From Alcaligenes sp. SDU_A2 (GTDB taxonomy: Bacteria > Pseudomonadota > Gammaproteobacteria > Burkholderiales > Burkholderiaceae_B), in contig NZ_CP151273.1 of the NCBI RefSeq assembly GCF_038237375.1, positions 1,426,001 through 1,490,000 of the forward strand: a DNA stretch of 64,000 bases, in the 5' to 3' direction. The translations under genes and the position numbers were made by a program. The notes under the pieces were generated by a model, which was not told the DNA's origin, did no database searches, and worked only from the letters and a program-made list of their open reading frames with translations. Of this stretch, positions 18,793-26,677 are shown one piece after another. How positions within the stretch are numbered: position 1 is the first letter of the stretch; every line of letters begins with the position of its first letter.

Positions 18793-19302
18793 TTAGCGCG
18801 GGTCCAGTACCTCAAAGTGGCGGCGTAGCTCGTTCAAGGCGTGTACCAGCGAGCCCTGGACGAATTGAGTGCTGATCGCCACCATCAGATTGCTGGGTAA
18901 GCCGAAATCTTCGACCAGCGCGCCGTCGCGGTCGCGCCAAACCTGGCTAGCCGAGTCCAGAACGAGAGGGCCGTAGTGTTCGCGCACGGTATCCAGCACC
19001 GTATCCGGGTTTTGGCGGTAGGTCAGTACCGGCAGGCCTCGTGCAATGGCATAGCCGATTTCAAACGCCGTGCCGGTGTCTACTTCCGGGCCCCGAAAAG
19101 GACTGATATTGGCCAGCACGGCATCGGCTGTATTGAGCAGGTGGATATTGTGCTGATAGATGGATGCCGGATCGTTCTCATCCTGGTCTACGGGGTGCAG
19201 GGGCTCGAATCCGAATTCGCGCACCATTTGCTTGTGCAGGGTGGCCCTTTCTTGTGCATCGCTAAAAAAAACATCCGGGCCGGCCAGATAAATGCGTTTC
19301 AT
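18793..19302 (-). CDS. Nucleoside 2-deoxyribosyltransferase family protein
   Basis: 169 residues. It opens with MKRIYLAGPDVF and has the active-site stretch GPEVDTGTAFEIGYA, with Glu81 as the expected nucleophile and Asp75 nearby; the C-terminal QGSLVHALNEL completes the fold. Enzymes of this family move 2-deoxyribose between bases or hydrolyse (deoxy)nucleoside monophosphates, in nucleotide salvage or sanitation. The start at 19302 is preferred because the 23 codons upstream are proline/arginine-rich and not conserved. Which substrate is used cannot be told. Confidence 0.88.
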   Translation of the reverse strand: MKRIYLAGPDVFFSDAQERATLHKQMVREFGFEPLHPVDQDENDPASIYQHNIHLLNTADAVLANISPFRGPEVDTGTAFEIGYAIARGLPVLTYRQNPDTVLDTVREHYGPLVLDSASQVWRDRDGALVEDFGLPSNLMVAISTQFVQGSLVHALNELRRHFEVLDPR

Positions 19303-19530
19303 GGGCAGTCTCCTTAACAGGGCGTGTCGGGGCAACGGGGCTGGCCGCCGCGGCATAGCCGGCGGGTACATCAGGCAGTCTGTTGTCCAGCGGTGCGGGC
19401 TCAGCGTCTTTATGTGCAGGATGGCCAGCTATATACCGGAGCATGTCGCTACTTGGTGCGCTGCATTGCACGTACAGCTTAGAGCGGGGCTGCATCCATA
19501 CGCAAGGCTGTGGTGTATTTCTGATGAAAT

Positions 19531-19557
19531 AAAAAAGCCAGCCCCGCAGGGCTGGCT
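19531..19557 (-). terminator. Intrinsic terminator after sstT
   Basis: Stem AGCCAGCC / GGCTGGCT with a six-base loop; on the minus strand it is followed by TTTTTT. It lies 20 bases beyond the sstT stop. Confidence 0.88.
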
Positions 19558-19577
19558 GTAGGCCATGGCGTGCTGCC

Positions 19578-20804
19578 TTATGCCTGGCCGGGCTCTAGCG
19601 TGGCCGCTGCCGTAAACAGCACATCGGTCGAGGAGTTCAGGGCGGTTTCCACGGAATCCTGGACCACACCGATCACAAAGCCCACGCCGACTACTTGCAT
19701 GGCGACATCGTTGGAAATACCGAACATACTGCATGCCAGAGGGATCAGCAGCAGCGAGCCGCCGGCCACCCCGGATGCGCCGCAAGCGGCCACCGTCGCC
19801 ACCAGACTGAGCAGCAGGGCCGTCGGCAGATCCGGGGTGATGTCCAGCGTATGCACGGCCGCCAGCGTCAGCACGGTAATGGTAACGGCCGCGCCCGCCA
19901 TATTGATGGTGGCTCCCAGCGGGATAGACACCGAATAGGTATCCTTGTTCAGGCCCAGGCGTTCGCACAAAGCCATATTAACCGGGATATTGGCGGCTGA
20001 ACTGCGGGTGAAAAATGCCGTGATGCCGCTTTCGCGCAGGCAGGTAAAGACCAGGGGGTAGGGATTGCGGCGCAGTTTGAAAAAAACAATCAGCGGGTTG
20101 ACGACCAGTGCCACCAGCAGCATGCAGCCCACCAGCACCAGAAGCAGCAAGGCGTATTGGCGCAGGGCTTCGAAGCCGGACTCGGCGATGGTCACCGCTA
20201 CCAGGCCAAAGATGCCCAGGGGAGCAAAGCGGATCACAATGCGCACCAGCGAGGACACCGCCCCGGCCATGTCGGTCAGGAAGTCGCGCGTGCCTTGCGT
20301 GCCGTGCTTGAGCGCCATGCCCAGGGCAATCGCCCAGGCCAAAATGCCCATATAGTTGGCATTGAGCAGTGCATGTACAGGGTTGACCACGATGCTGGCC
20401 AGCAAGCCCAGCAAGACCTCGACAATATCGCCAGGGGGATTGAGCGTGGAATTGGCCAGGTCCAGCTTGAGCGTGACCGGAAAAGCAAAGCTGGCGATCA
20501 CGGCGATCAGCGCCGCCAGGAACGTGCCCAGCACATACAGCAGCAAAATGGGAGCCATGCGGCTGCTGGATTGAACCTTCTGGTTGGCGATGGAGGACAT
20601 CACCAGCACAAAGACCAGGACAGGTGCCACCGACTTCAGGGCCGAGACAAAAAGCTGTCCCAGCAAGGAAATGGACTGGGCAGCATCGGGGGCGAAGTGT
20701 CCAAGAAAAATGCCGGCAATCAGACCAATCACGATTTGCGTGACCAGGCTGCCGTGCAGAATGAACCCAAATGGGCCCCGGGCTTGTGCTGCGGTGTGAG
20801 CCAT
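19578..20804 (-). CDS. sstT: Serine/threonine:Na+ symporter SstT
   Basis: 408 residues of the DAACS (sodium:dicarboxylate) family with about nine hydrophobic segments and two re-entrant loops. The first hairpin [10 protein letters not shown] (289-298 region) and the [16 protein letters not shown] segment are the signatures that separate SstT from glutamate and C4-dicarboxylate carriers. It imports serine and threonine with sodium at the inner membrane. It is monocistronic, ending at a terminator. The 160 bases upstream, to the tmRNA gene, must hold divergent promoters. Confidence 0.94.
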   Translation of the reverse strand: MAHTAAQARGPFGFILHGSLVTQIVIGLIAGIFLGHFAPDAAQSISLLGQLFVSALKSVAPVLVFVLVMSSIANQKVQSSSRMAPILLLYVLGTFLAALIAVIASFAFPVTLKLDLANSTLNPPGDIVEVLLGLLASIVVNPVHALLNANYMGILAWAIALGMALKHGTQGTRDFLTDMAGAVSSLVRIVIRFAPLGIFGLVAVTIAESGFEALRQYALLLLVLVGCMLLVALVVNPLIVFFKLRRNPYPLVFTCLRESGITAFFTRSSAANIPVNMALCERLGLNKDTYSVSIPLGATINMAGAAVTITVLTLAAVHTLDITPDLPTALLLSLVATVAACGASGVAGGSLLLIPLACSMFGISNDVAMQVVGVGFVIGVVQDSVETALNSSTDVLFTAAATLEPGQA

Positions 20805-20964
20805 GAGAAGGCGACTCCAAACAAAGTGGGGTAAGGCAGAAAACCTGAACGGGGCGCAACAGTAGGGGCTGCAAACACGAGCCCTGCCAGGTCGGAAAAA
20901 ACACGTATTCTAACACTTTAGTATGTACATTTAACGGCGCGTATGGTACGCTGCTTTATCCACT

Positions 20965-21326
20965 GGGGTCGACATGGCTTCGACGTGGGTCATGAAACAG
21001 AGCAGGGCGTGTCGAGCACCAGTTCGCTCGTAAATCCACTGGAAAACCACAAACGCCAACGACGAGCGTTTCGCTCTAGCCGCTTAAGGCTGGGCCGCTG
21101 CACTAATTTGTCTTTGGGTTAGGTAGGGCAACCTACAGCAGCGACATTCACAAAGAATCGAATCGGCCTGGGCCACGTAGGCCGGTTCTAAAACCTAGTG
21201 GCTCGCCAAGGAAAGGCCTGTCGATCGGCACAGTCCAAGGTTAAAACTTAAAATTAATCGACTACACATGTAGAACTGCCTGCGGACGACTTGCGGACGG
21301 GGGTTCAATTCCCCCCGACTCCACCA
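20965..21326 (+). ncRNA. ssrA: tmRNA (ssrA)
   Basis: 362 bases. The 5' end GGGGTCGACATGGCTTCGACG and the 3' end CGACTCCACCA pair to form the tRNA-like acceptor stem, with a T arm GGGGGTTCAATTCCCCCC. The tag reading frame at 21055-21087 encodes ANDERFALAA followed by TAA. That tag is the form found in Bordetella and its relatives. The molecule rescues stalled ribosomes and tags the unfinished protein for proteolysis. CCA is encoded. Confidence 0.98.
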
Positions 21327-21337
21327 AGTTTTTCTTA

Positions 21338-21371
21338 AAAGCCAAGGATCTTACGATCCTTGGCTTTTTTG
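21338..21371. terminator. Bidirectional terminator between ssrA and the NAD operon
   Basis: Twelve-base stem AAGCCAAGGATC / GATCCTTGGCTT with loop TTAC, A run on the left and TTTTTT on the right. It can end both ssrA (rightward) and the leftward NAD operon. Confidence 0.92.
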
Positions 21372-21383
21372 TTTGTCTCTACC

Positions 21384-22409
21384 TTATGCCGCGGATTCAG
21401 TAGGAATGAACTTCAGGAAGTGGTCCAAAATCAGGGCGTGGTCTTCAAAGAGCTGGTCTTCGATTTCATGCAGGCGGTCAATGGGCCACCAGCGAGCTTC
21501 TTTGGCGTCATCCGCGCCACGCACTTCCGGCATTTTGCTTGCGCCCAGTTGGAAGTGATATGCCGTAGTGACCAGGCGGCCACGTGGGCTGCGACTTGGA
21601 TGGTCAAAAACGTGGCTGCCTTTCTTGGCCGCATCCATGGTGTCACGCAGCGGGCGGTAGCATGTTTCTTCGCTGAGCTCGCGCAGGGCCGCGTTGTAGA
21701 AGGTTTCGCCGGCGTCCACAAACCCGCCCGGCAGAGCCCACTGGCCATGGCCGATAACACCGCCGCGCTTGATTAGTAGAACGTGACCTTGGGACTCAAC
21801 GACCGCATCGGCGGTTAGGTAACAGGGGGCCGTGTATTTTTTGCGATACGCAGTCACGGCGTTATGTTCGGACAAGCATTCCAGGTACGCGGGCAGGTGC
21901 TGCCAGGCCAGCAGGTAGTTGATGACGGAAGGTGCCACGAATGGGGCCAGTACCGACACGAAGTCGCCACCACTGAAGAAGACGTCACGCATAGCGGTTG
22001 CATCCACGGCCATGGTCGACGGGGCTTCAACGAACTTCCAGCTGAACTTATCCAGGTAGTAGCTGGAGTTATCTTTGTGGTGACCCACCAGAGCGACATC
22101 TTGGCGCGCATTCAAGTCCGGGTAGGCCGCTGCCAGACCTTGTTCGATAGCTTTCATCCAACGACGGTCGTTTCCGTAGTCGCGCACCGGTAGAAACTTC
22201 ACACGCGCCAGTTGCTCATCGGTCAGCATGGTCTTGAGCATGGCTTCACGTTCTGCTGCAGTGAAGGGGTTCTTCGGCGTACGTGAGCGAAAAGCCGAGC
22301 CGATAACCACCAGCACAGATTCCGCCGATTCAAAGGCTTTTTGAATCAGGCCCAGGTGCGCCAGGTGAGGGAGTTGCCAACGGCCAATAACAACAGCAAG
22401 TTTCTTCAT
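21384..22409 (-). CDS. nadM: Bifunctional NMN adenylyltransferase / Nudix hydrolase (NadM-Nudix)
   Basis: 341 residues, two domains. Residues 1-175 are a NadM-type nucleotidyltransferase: the H-x-x-H motif is HLAH (15-18) in GRWQLPHLAHLG, and the second signature is RSRTPKNPFTAAERE (41-55). Residues about 190-335 are a Nudix domain with an intact box from Gly229 to Glu248 (GFVDAGETFYNAALRELSEE). NadM makes NAD from NMN and ATP; the Nudix part in related fusions cleaves ADP-ribose. It is the last gene of the four-gene NAD operon, 5 bases after nadE. Confidence 0.93.
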   Translation of the reverse strand: MKKLAVVIGRWQLPHLAHLGLIQKAFESAESVLVVIGSAFRSRTPKNPFTAAEREAMLKTMLTDEQLARVKFLPVRDYGNDRRWMKAIEQGLAAAYPDLNARQDVALVGHHKDNSSYYLDKFSWKFVEAPSTMAVDATAMRDVFFSGGDFVSVLAPFVAPSVINYLLAWQHLPAYLECLSEHNAVTAYRKKYTAPCYLTADAVVESQGHVLLIKRGGVIGHGQWALPGGFVDAGETFYNAALRELSEETCYRPLRDTMDAAKKGSHVFDHPSRSPRGRLVTTAYHFQLGASKMPEVRGADDAKEARWWPIDRLHEIEDQLFEDHALILDHFLKFIPTESAA

Positions 22410-22414
22410 ACAGA

Positions 22415-23296
22415 TTACTTCGTAAATAGTTGAGCATCACGAGAAGGTAGTGCGACAGCAGGAGCCATTTGCAGGCGCTTGAACGCGCTACGACGAACCA
22501 GCGTCGCAACTTGTTCCTTGTAGCTGCTCAGCACGTTAGGGGCCAAGCCGGCCAGAATCGCGGAGGCCGCATTGAGGTCTCCACGAGCCTGAGGGTCTCG
22601 CTGGCAGTGAGCAATTCGCAGGATGCTATCCAGGATGGGGTAGGGGGGCAGCGAGTCTTCGTCGCGCTGGCCTGGGGCCAGCTCAGCCGACGGCGGCTTG
22701 TCGATGATGGATTGTGGAATCAATTCCTTGCCGGCTTTGTCATTGACCAAAGTGCTCATATCGAACACATCCGTCTTGAACAGGTCGCCAATCAGATTCA
22801 AGCCACCATTCGTGTCGCCATACAGGGTGCAGTAGCCCACCATGACCTCGGACTTATTTCCAGTGGTCAGTAGCAGGTGGCCGTTCATGTTGGAGTACGT
22901 CATCAACATCAATCCACGCATACGGGCTTGCAAGTTTTCCAGCGCCACACCGGTGACCGGCTGTTGCAGATAGTCGCCCATCGCGTTTCGAACCGTGTCC
23001 ACTGAGAAGCGAATAGGGCAAGTCAGCAGTTCTACGCCCAGGTTCTTGCATAGAGCTTGAGAGTCGGTAACGCTGCCGTCGCTCGAAAACTCGGAGGGCA
23101 TGGTGATGGCCGTCACATTTTCAGGCCCCAGGGCTTCCGCCGCCAAGGCGATGGTCAGAGCGCTGTCGATGCCGCCGGAACAGCCCACCAGGACTTTCTT
23201 GAAGTCGTTTTCTTTCGCAAAGTATTGCAGGCCGTTCACGATGAGCTTCTTGAAGTAGGTCAGCTTGGCGTTTTGATGTTGCGTCAGCTTGCTCAT
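22415..23296 (-). CDS. nadE: NAD synthetase, ammonia-dependent type (or NMN synthetase)
   Basis: 293 residues comprising only the ATP-pyrophosphatase amidation domain, without the glutaminase domain of longer NadE proteins. The P loop SGGIDS is at 40-45, and the segments TTGNKSEVMVGYCTLYGDTNGGLN and DKPPSAELAPGQRDEDSLPPY are characteristic. The standard reaction is amidation of deamido-NAD to NAD. Because the only adenylyltransferase in this operon is the NMN-type NadM, the enzyme may instead amidate nicotinate mononucleotide to NMN, as known for Francisella. Sequence alone does not decide this. It begins 1 base after the pncB stop. Confidence 0.93.
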   Translation of the reverse strand: MSKLTQHQNAKLTYFKKLIVNGLQYFAKENDFKKVLVGCSGGIDSALTIALAAEALGPENVTAITMPSEFSSDGSVTDSQALCKNLGVELLTCPIRFSVDTVRNAMGDYLQQPVTGVALENLQARMRGLMLMTYSNMNGHLLLTTGNKSEVMVGYCTLYGDTNGGLNLIGDLFKTDVFDMSTLVNDKAGKELIPQSIIDKPPSAELAPGQRDEDSLPPYPILDSILRIAHCQRDPQARGDLNAASAILAGLAPNVLSSYKEQVATLVRRSAFKRLQMAPAVALPSRDAQLFTK

Positions 23297-23297
23297 G

Positions 23298-24533
23298 TTA
23301 AGCCTTGATTTCAGGGTGGTTGAAGACCTTGCGCAGGTAGCTCAGAAAAACTTCATCTTCGCACAAAGTCTTGCCGGGCGAATCTGAAAGCTTAGCCACA
23401 GGTTGGTCATTGCAGCTCACCAGCTTCATGACGATATTCAATGGCGTATAGCCCACATCATTGGTCAGATTGGTGCCGATGCCGAAGCCCAACTGGACTC
23501 GATTGCCGAAGTGGCGGTATAGCGTAATCGCCAGGGGCAGGCGCAAGCCGTCGGAAAACGTCAAGCGCTTTGTGTTCGCGTCGATACGCAGTTTGGCATA
23601 GTGCGCCAGAGCCTTTTCACCCCAAACCACAGGGTCACCACTGTCATGACGCAGGCCGTCGAACAGCTTTGCGAAATACAGGTCGAAATTGTTGAGGAAC
23701 GCATCCATGCCGATGACGTCAGTCAGGGCCGTGCCCAGGTCGCCGCGGTACTCTTGAACCCAGGTTTCCAGCGCAGCCTTTTGCGAGTTACGCAGTTGGC
23801 CGCCCACTGCTTGGAAGGTCTGCAGGTATTCGTGCGCCATTGTTCCAATAGGCGTCAAGTCGTACTTCATGGCCAGGAACACGTTCGAGGTGCCGCGGAA
23901 ATAGCAGGGCAGCTCGCTTTTCAGCGTACCCACCACTTCATCGTGCCAATCCCTTGTAAAGCGGCGGCGCAGGCCGAAGTCAAAGAATTCGAACGGATGC
24001 ATGGTGCCCACATCTTCAAAAGGGATAGCCATCTGCTCACGGACGTAGCTGACTTTTTCACGCAGGCGTCTTCGTCCTTCTTCCAGCACCAGGGTGGAGT
24101 TGTCTTTGTTGTGCATCAGGCGTCGGAAGTACAGCTCATTCACGATGGCCAGCACATAGATTTCGAACAGCATGACGTGAATCTGAGGGCCCTTGGCCAC
24201 GATTTCCAGGTTGTCGCTGTTGCGGGAGACTTTGATGAAGTCACGGTTCAGCTGGAAGATGCGCAGGAACTGGATGAAGTCATCCTTAAAGTAGCTGCGG
24301 CCAGACAAGTAGTTCAGCTCGCTTGCCGAGAAGCGCAGGTTGCACAGGTAGTCCAGCTGCATGTTCAATTCATCAGCCAGGGCTGCCAAGGGGAACACGG
24401 GCTTGTTGCGACACACAAAGCGGTATTCCGCCGTGTTCGAAGGAAAAGCGTGCAGCATCGCTTGCAGCATCGAAAACTTGTACAGGTCTGTTTCCAGCAG
24501 GGACTTGATGACAGGTGCGAAAGGAATAGTCAT
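23298..24533 (-). CDS. pncB: Nicotinate phosphoribosyltransferase
   Basis: 411 residues. Joins nicotinate and phosphoribosyl pyrophosphate to nicotinate mononucleotide. The N-terminus SLLETDLYKFSMLQAML, the FEFFDFGLRRRFTRDWH segment, GTSNVFLAMKYDLTPIGTMAHE and DGLRHDSGDPVVWGEKAL are the signature blocks of the bacterial PncB family. The histidine in TMAHE corresponds to the phosphorylated one in characterised enzymes. It is the second gene of the operon, 18 bases after the nicotinamidase gene. Confidence 0.96.
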   Translation of the reverse strand: MTIPFAPVIKSLLETDLYKFSMLQAMLHAFPSNTAEYRFVCRNKPVFPLAALADELNMQLDYLCNLRFSASELNYLSGRSYFKDDFIQFLRIFQLNRDFIKVSRNSDNLEIVAKGPQIHVMLFEIYVLAIVNELYFRRLMHNKDNSTLVLEEGRRRLREKVSYVREQMAIPFEDVGTMHPFEFFDFGLRRRFTRDWHDEVVGTLKSELPCYFRGTSNVFLAMKYDLTPIGTMAHEYLQTFQAVGGQLRNSQKAALETWVQEYRGDLGTALTDVIGMDAFLNNFDLYFAKLFDGLRHDSGDPVVWGEKALAHYAKLRIDANTKRLTFSDGLRLPLAITLYRHFGNRVQLGFGIGTNLTNDVGYTPLNIVMKLVSCNDQPVAKLSDSPGKTLCEDEVFLSYLRKVFNHPEIKA

Positions 24534-24551
24534 GGTGTTCTTTCAGTTCAA

Positions 24552-25406
24552 TTACAGAGATTCAACCGCATCGGCCCAGCCCATGCAGCTTGCGCCGCGA
24601 GACTGCATGTATTCGAAGAAATCGGAAACCTGTTGCTCAAAACCAGCCACAGGGCTCATGCAATCAGTCAGCAAAACGACCTTGGCAGGGTCAAAATCAA
24701 TTAGGCCATCATCCGCCGCTTCCACCAGCTGCATGACACTTGCTCGAACACAGTGACTTGCCGCTTCGCCCGCCACGACCAGCTTGTCAGCTGCGGAGAT
24801 GTGGTTTGCCAGGGTGAAGTTGAATTGGGTGTTGTCCCATTCGGGCAGGGGAGTTTCCGCCACAAAAATGCCGTAGTGCTCGGTCCAAGGGCAGGCACCC
24901 TTAGAAACCATCTGAGCGGGACGCCCAGTCAAGAATTCCCAGCCGTGAACAGCAGAGGCCACGCTTTCATTGAGCATGTGGCCCCAGGTGCCGGTGACGC
25001 AGTGCACAGGCCAGATCATCAGCTTTTCGCCCTTTGCTTCGAGGCGCTCCAGCTGCATCAGTACGGTATCCATTTCGAAGCGCGGCACATACTTGCCCGA
25101 CTTCACGTCGGCCAGGCTGATTTGAGTGAAGGGGCTCACAAGATTGTGCTGGTCTTCAGCGTTTTTCCAGAAAGTCGGGCGCTCGATAGCCACAAACGGA
25201 TGCGAATCCAGAGTGACAGTGAGGTTGCTCAAGCGAGAACCCATTTCTTGAATGAAAGAACCCAGGCGAGAGAGGTCGCCAGTTGCGCCGGCTACCGACA
25301 GACTGGGGCGGGCAATCACATGACCATTGACGTCGCGGGGCAGATTGCGCTCAGGGGTATCGCAGAAGTCATTCTGAGGGTCGATAGCGAGAAGATGGAT
25401 GTTCAT
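24552..25406 (-). CDS. pncA: Nicotinamidase (isochorismatase-like cysteine hydrolase)
   Basis: 284 residues, longer than the roughly 210 of E. coli PncA. The catalytic triad is visible as Asp9 (IDPQNDF), Lys169 (VSKG) and Cys219 (GEAASHCVRAS). The metal site is Asp67 and His69 (TLDSH) with His135 (IWPVHCVTGTWG). It hydrolyses nicotinamide to nicotinate and ammonia, feeding PncB. It is the first gene of the leftward NAD operon, with its start 42 bases from the palindrome that is the likely NrtR site. An extra C-terminal portion (about 225-284) has no motif I recognise. Confidence 0.9.
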   Translation of the reverse strand: MNIHLLAIDPQNDFCDTPERNLPRDVNGHVIARPSLSVAGATGDLSRLGSFIQEMGSRLSNLTVTLDSHPFVAIERPTFWKNAEDQHNLVSPFTQISLADVKSGKYVPRFEMDTVLMQLERLEAKGEKLMIWPVHCVTGTWGHMLNESVASAVHGWEFLTGRPAQMVSKGACPWTEHYGIFVAETPLPEWDNTQFNFTLANHISAADKLVVAGEAASHCVRASVMQLVEAADDGLIDFDPAKVVLLTDCMSPVAGFEQQVSDFFEYMQSRGASCMGWADAVESL

Positions 25407-25448
25407 GTGAAAGCTCCTGGTTGATGCGAGTTGCCTTCAGTATAGCAG

Positions 25449-25470
25449 CTTTCGGCAAATTTGCCGAAAG
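25449..25470. promoter_or_regulatory. Perfect 22-bp palindrome, probable NrtR operator
   Basis: Two back-to-back copies of CTTTCGGCAAA make a perfect palindrome, 42 bases upstream of the nicotinamidase start. A near-identical half-site (CTTTAGGCAAAT, one mismatch in 12) lies at 25534-25545, 14 bases before the nrtR start. A second inverted repeat, TTTGATT (25500-25506) and AATCAAA (25524-25530), sits between them. The divergent layout points to repression of the operon and self-control of the regulator. Confidence 0.75.
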
Positions 25471-25559
25471 TCATTACGATTTTCCCGGAAAGTGGTTTAT
25501 TTGATTGTTTTTTGTTAAAGTCAAATCAAACATCTTTAGGCAAATACGCTATATCTAGT

Positions 25560-26240
25560 ATGACTCTCGAATACCCAAAACCTTTTCTGACGGTTGACGT
25601 CGTCCTTCTCACGCTCATTGATGGAGTCTTACATTGCGGCCTTTTGAGGCGTGAGAATCCCGCCGAAGTTTACTTTGGTGCTTGGTCCTTGCCCGGTGGT
25701 TTTATTCGCCCTCAGGAAGATGAGGATGCGATGGCAACAGCAACTCGTGTCCTGCGCGACAAGGTTGGGGTTGCAAGCCCTTATCTTGAGCAGCTGGGCA
25801 CGTTCACTGGTAGTGCAAGGGACCCTCGCGGCTGGTCCGCCTCTATCGCCTACTATGCTCTGGTTCCGGCTCACATTGCGCCCGAGAACTCGGAACATTT
25901 CGAGTGGCGAAACATTGAAGACGTGCAAAGCATGACTCTGCCCTTTGACCACAGTTACATTGTTCAGCAGGCCATCTCCCGCGTTCAGTCTAAAACCAGC
26001 TACTCCACACTCCCCTTGTACCTTATGCCGGAGTTGTTTTCGCTGACTCAATTGCGAACGGTCTATGAGCAAGTTCTGGGGGGAAGCCTGGAGCCCCGCG
26101 GCTTCAATCGCCGTATGCTTGAAATGGGAGTTTTAGAAGAGACGGACCAAAAGCAAAGCGAAGGCTTCCGCCCGGCCAGGCTGTACCGAAAGTTGACGCG
26201 AAAGCTGCAGGAATCAGCAGGCGTATTTCAGCCTCAGTAA
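25560..26240 (+). CDS. nrtR: NrtR-type Nudix-related transcriptional regulator
   Basis: 226 residues. A Nudix fold (about 1-140) joined to a C-terminal winged helix (about 145-226, with FSLTQLRTVYEQVLGGSLEPRGFNRRMLEMGVLEET). The Nudix box is degenerate: the canonical REUxEE is replaced by RVLRDK (63-68), so catalysis is unlikely and the domain should act as an ADP-ribose-type ligand sensor, as in NrtR. It is divergent from the NAD salvage operon. The start at 25560 is chosen over a frame open to 25461 because the latter would run across the operator. G+C is 50% over 25621-25680, lower than the flanking genes. Confidence 0.9.
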   Translation: MTLEYPKPFLTVDVVLLTLIDGVLHCGLLRRENPAEVYFGAWSLPGGFIRPQEDEDAMATATRVLRDKVGVASPYLEQLGTFTGSARDPRGWSASIAYYALVPAHIAPENSEHFEWRNIEDVQSMTLPFDHSYIVQQAISRVQSKTSYSTLPLYLMPELFSLTQLRTVYEQVLGGSLEPRGFNRRMLEMGVLEETDQKQSEGFRPARLYRKLTRKLQESAGVFQPQ

Positions 26241-26326
26241 TCCGACGGGCTTTAAGGATTTTCCTTTTCTGCTAGAAAGAGCTCATGTTGCTCCACGAAT
26301 TTCAGCACTCAGTCTCAGTGAACTCC

Positions 26327-26605
26327 ATGGCTATCAAACCTTGTGCTTGGGTGTCGAAATCAGAACTTGTCCCTGAGTGAGGGGCCTACCTTGGGGATGT
26401 GACGCTCTACGGTTGCAATGCCTTTACAGTCGGCAATGATGAGGGCATGGTGCCTCTTTTTAGCTTTCCGGACATCAAGGCTTACTTTGACAAACTGCAC
26501 CAGATGACGGGGCAGAATTGCCAAGATCGACCAGCAGTTTTCCGATCTTTTAGAGGCGTCCGTTTAATCGGGGTAGAGCCCTCCGGGAATTCTCAATGTT
26601 CTTGA
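26327..26605 (+). pseudogene. Possible small decayed gene with internal stop
   Basis: One frame reads MAIKPCAWVSKSELVPE, then TGA at 26378-26380, then continues for 75 codons (GAYLGDVTLYGCNAFTVGN...). The composition is protein-like on both sides of the stop, and the opening resembles small phage-type proteins. This suggests a gene broken by a nonsense mutation, or alternatively a short ORF from the GTG at 26399. No family is recognised. The rest of the gap 26241-26677 shows nothing else. Confidence 0.3.
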
Positions 26606-26677
26606 ACCCATACGCACGGCTTGAGAGCATTTCCATGCTATGACGAAGAGCCCAGAGCTTCCCTTGTGTGGTCTTCG

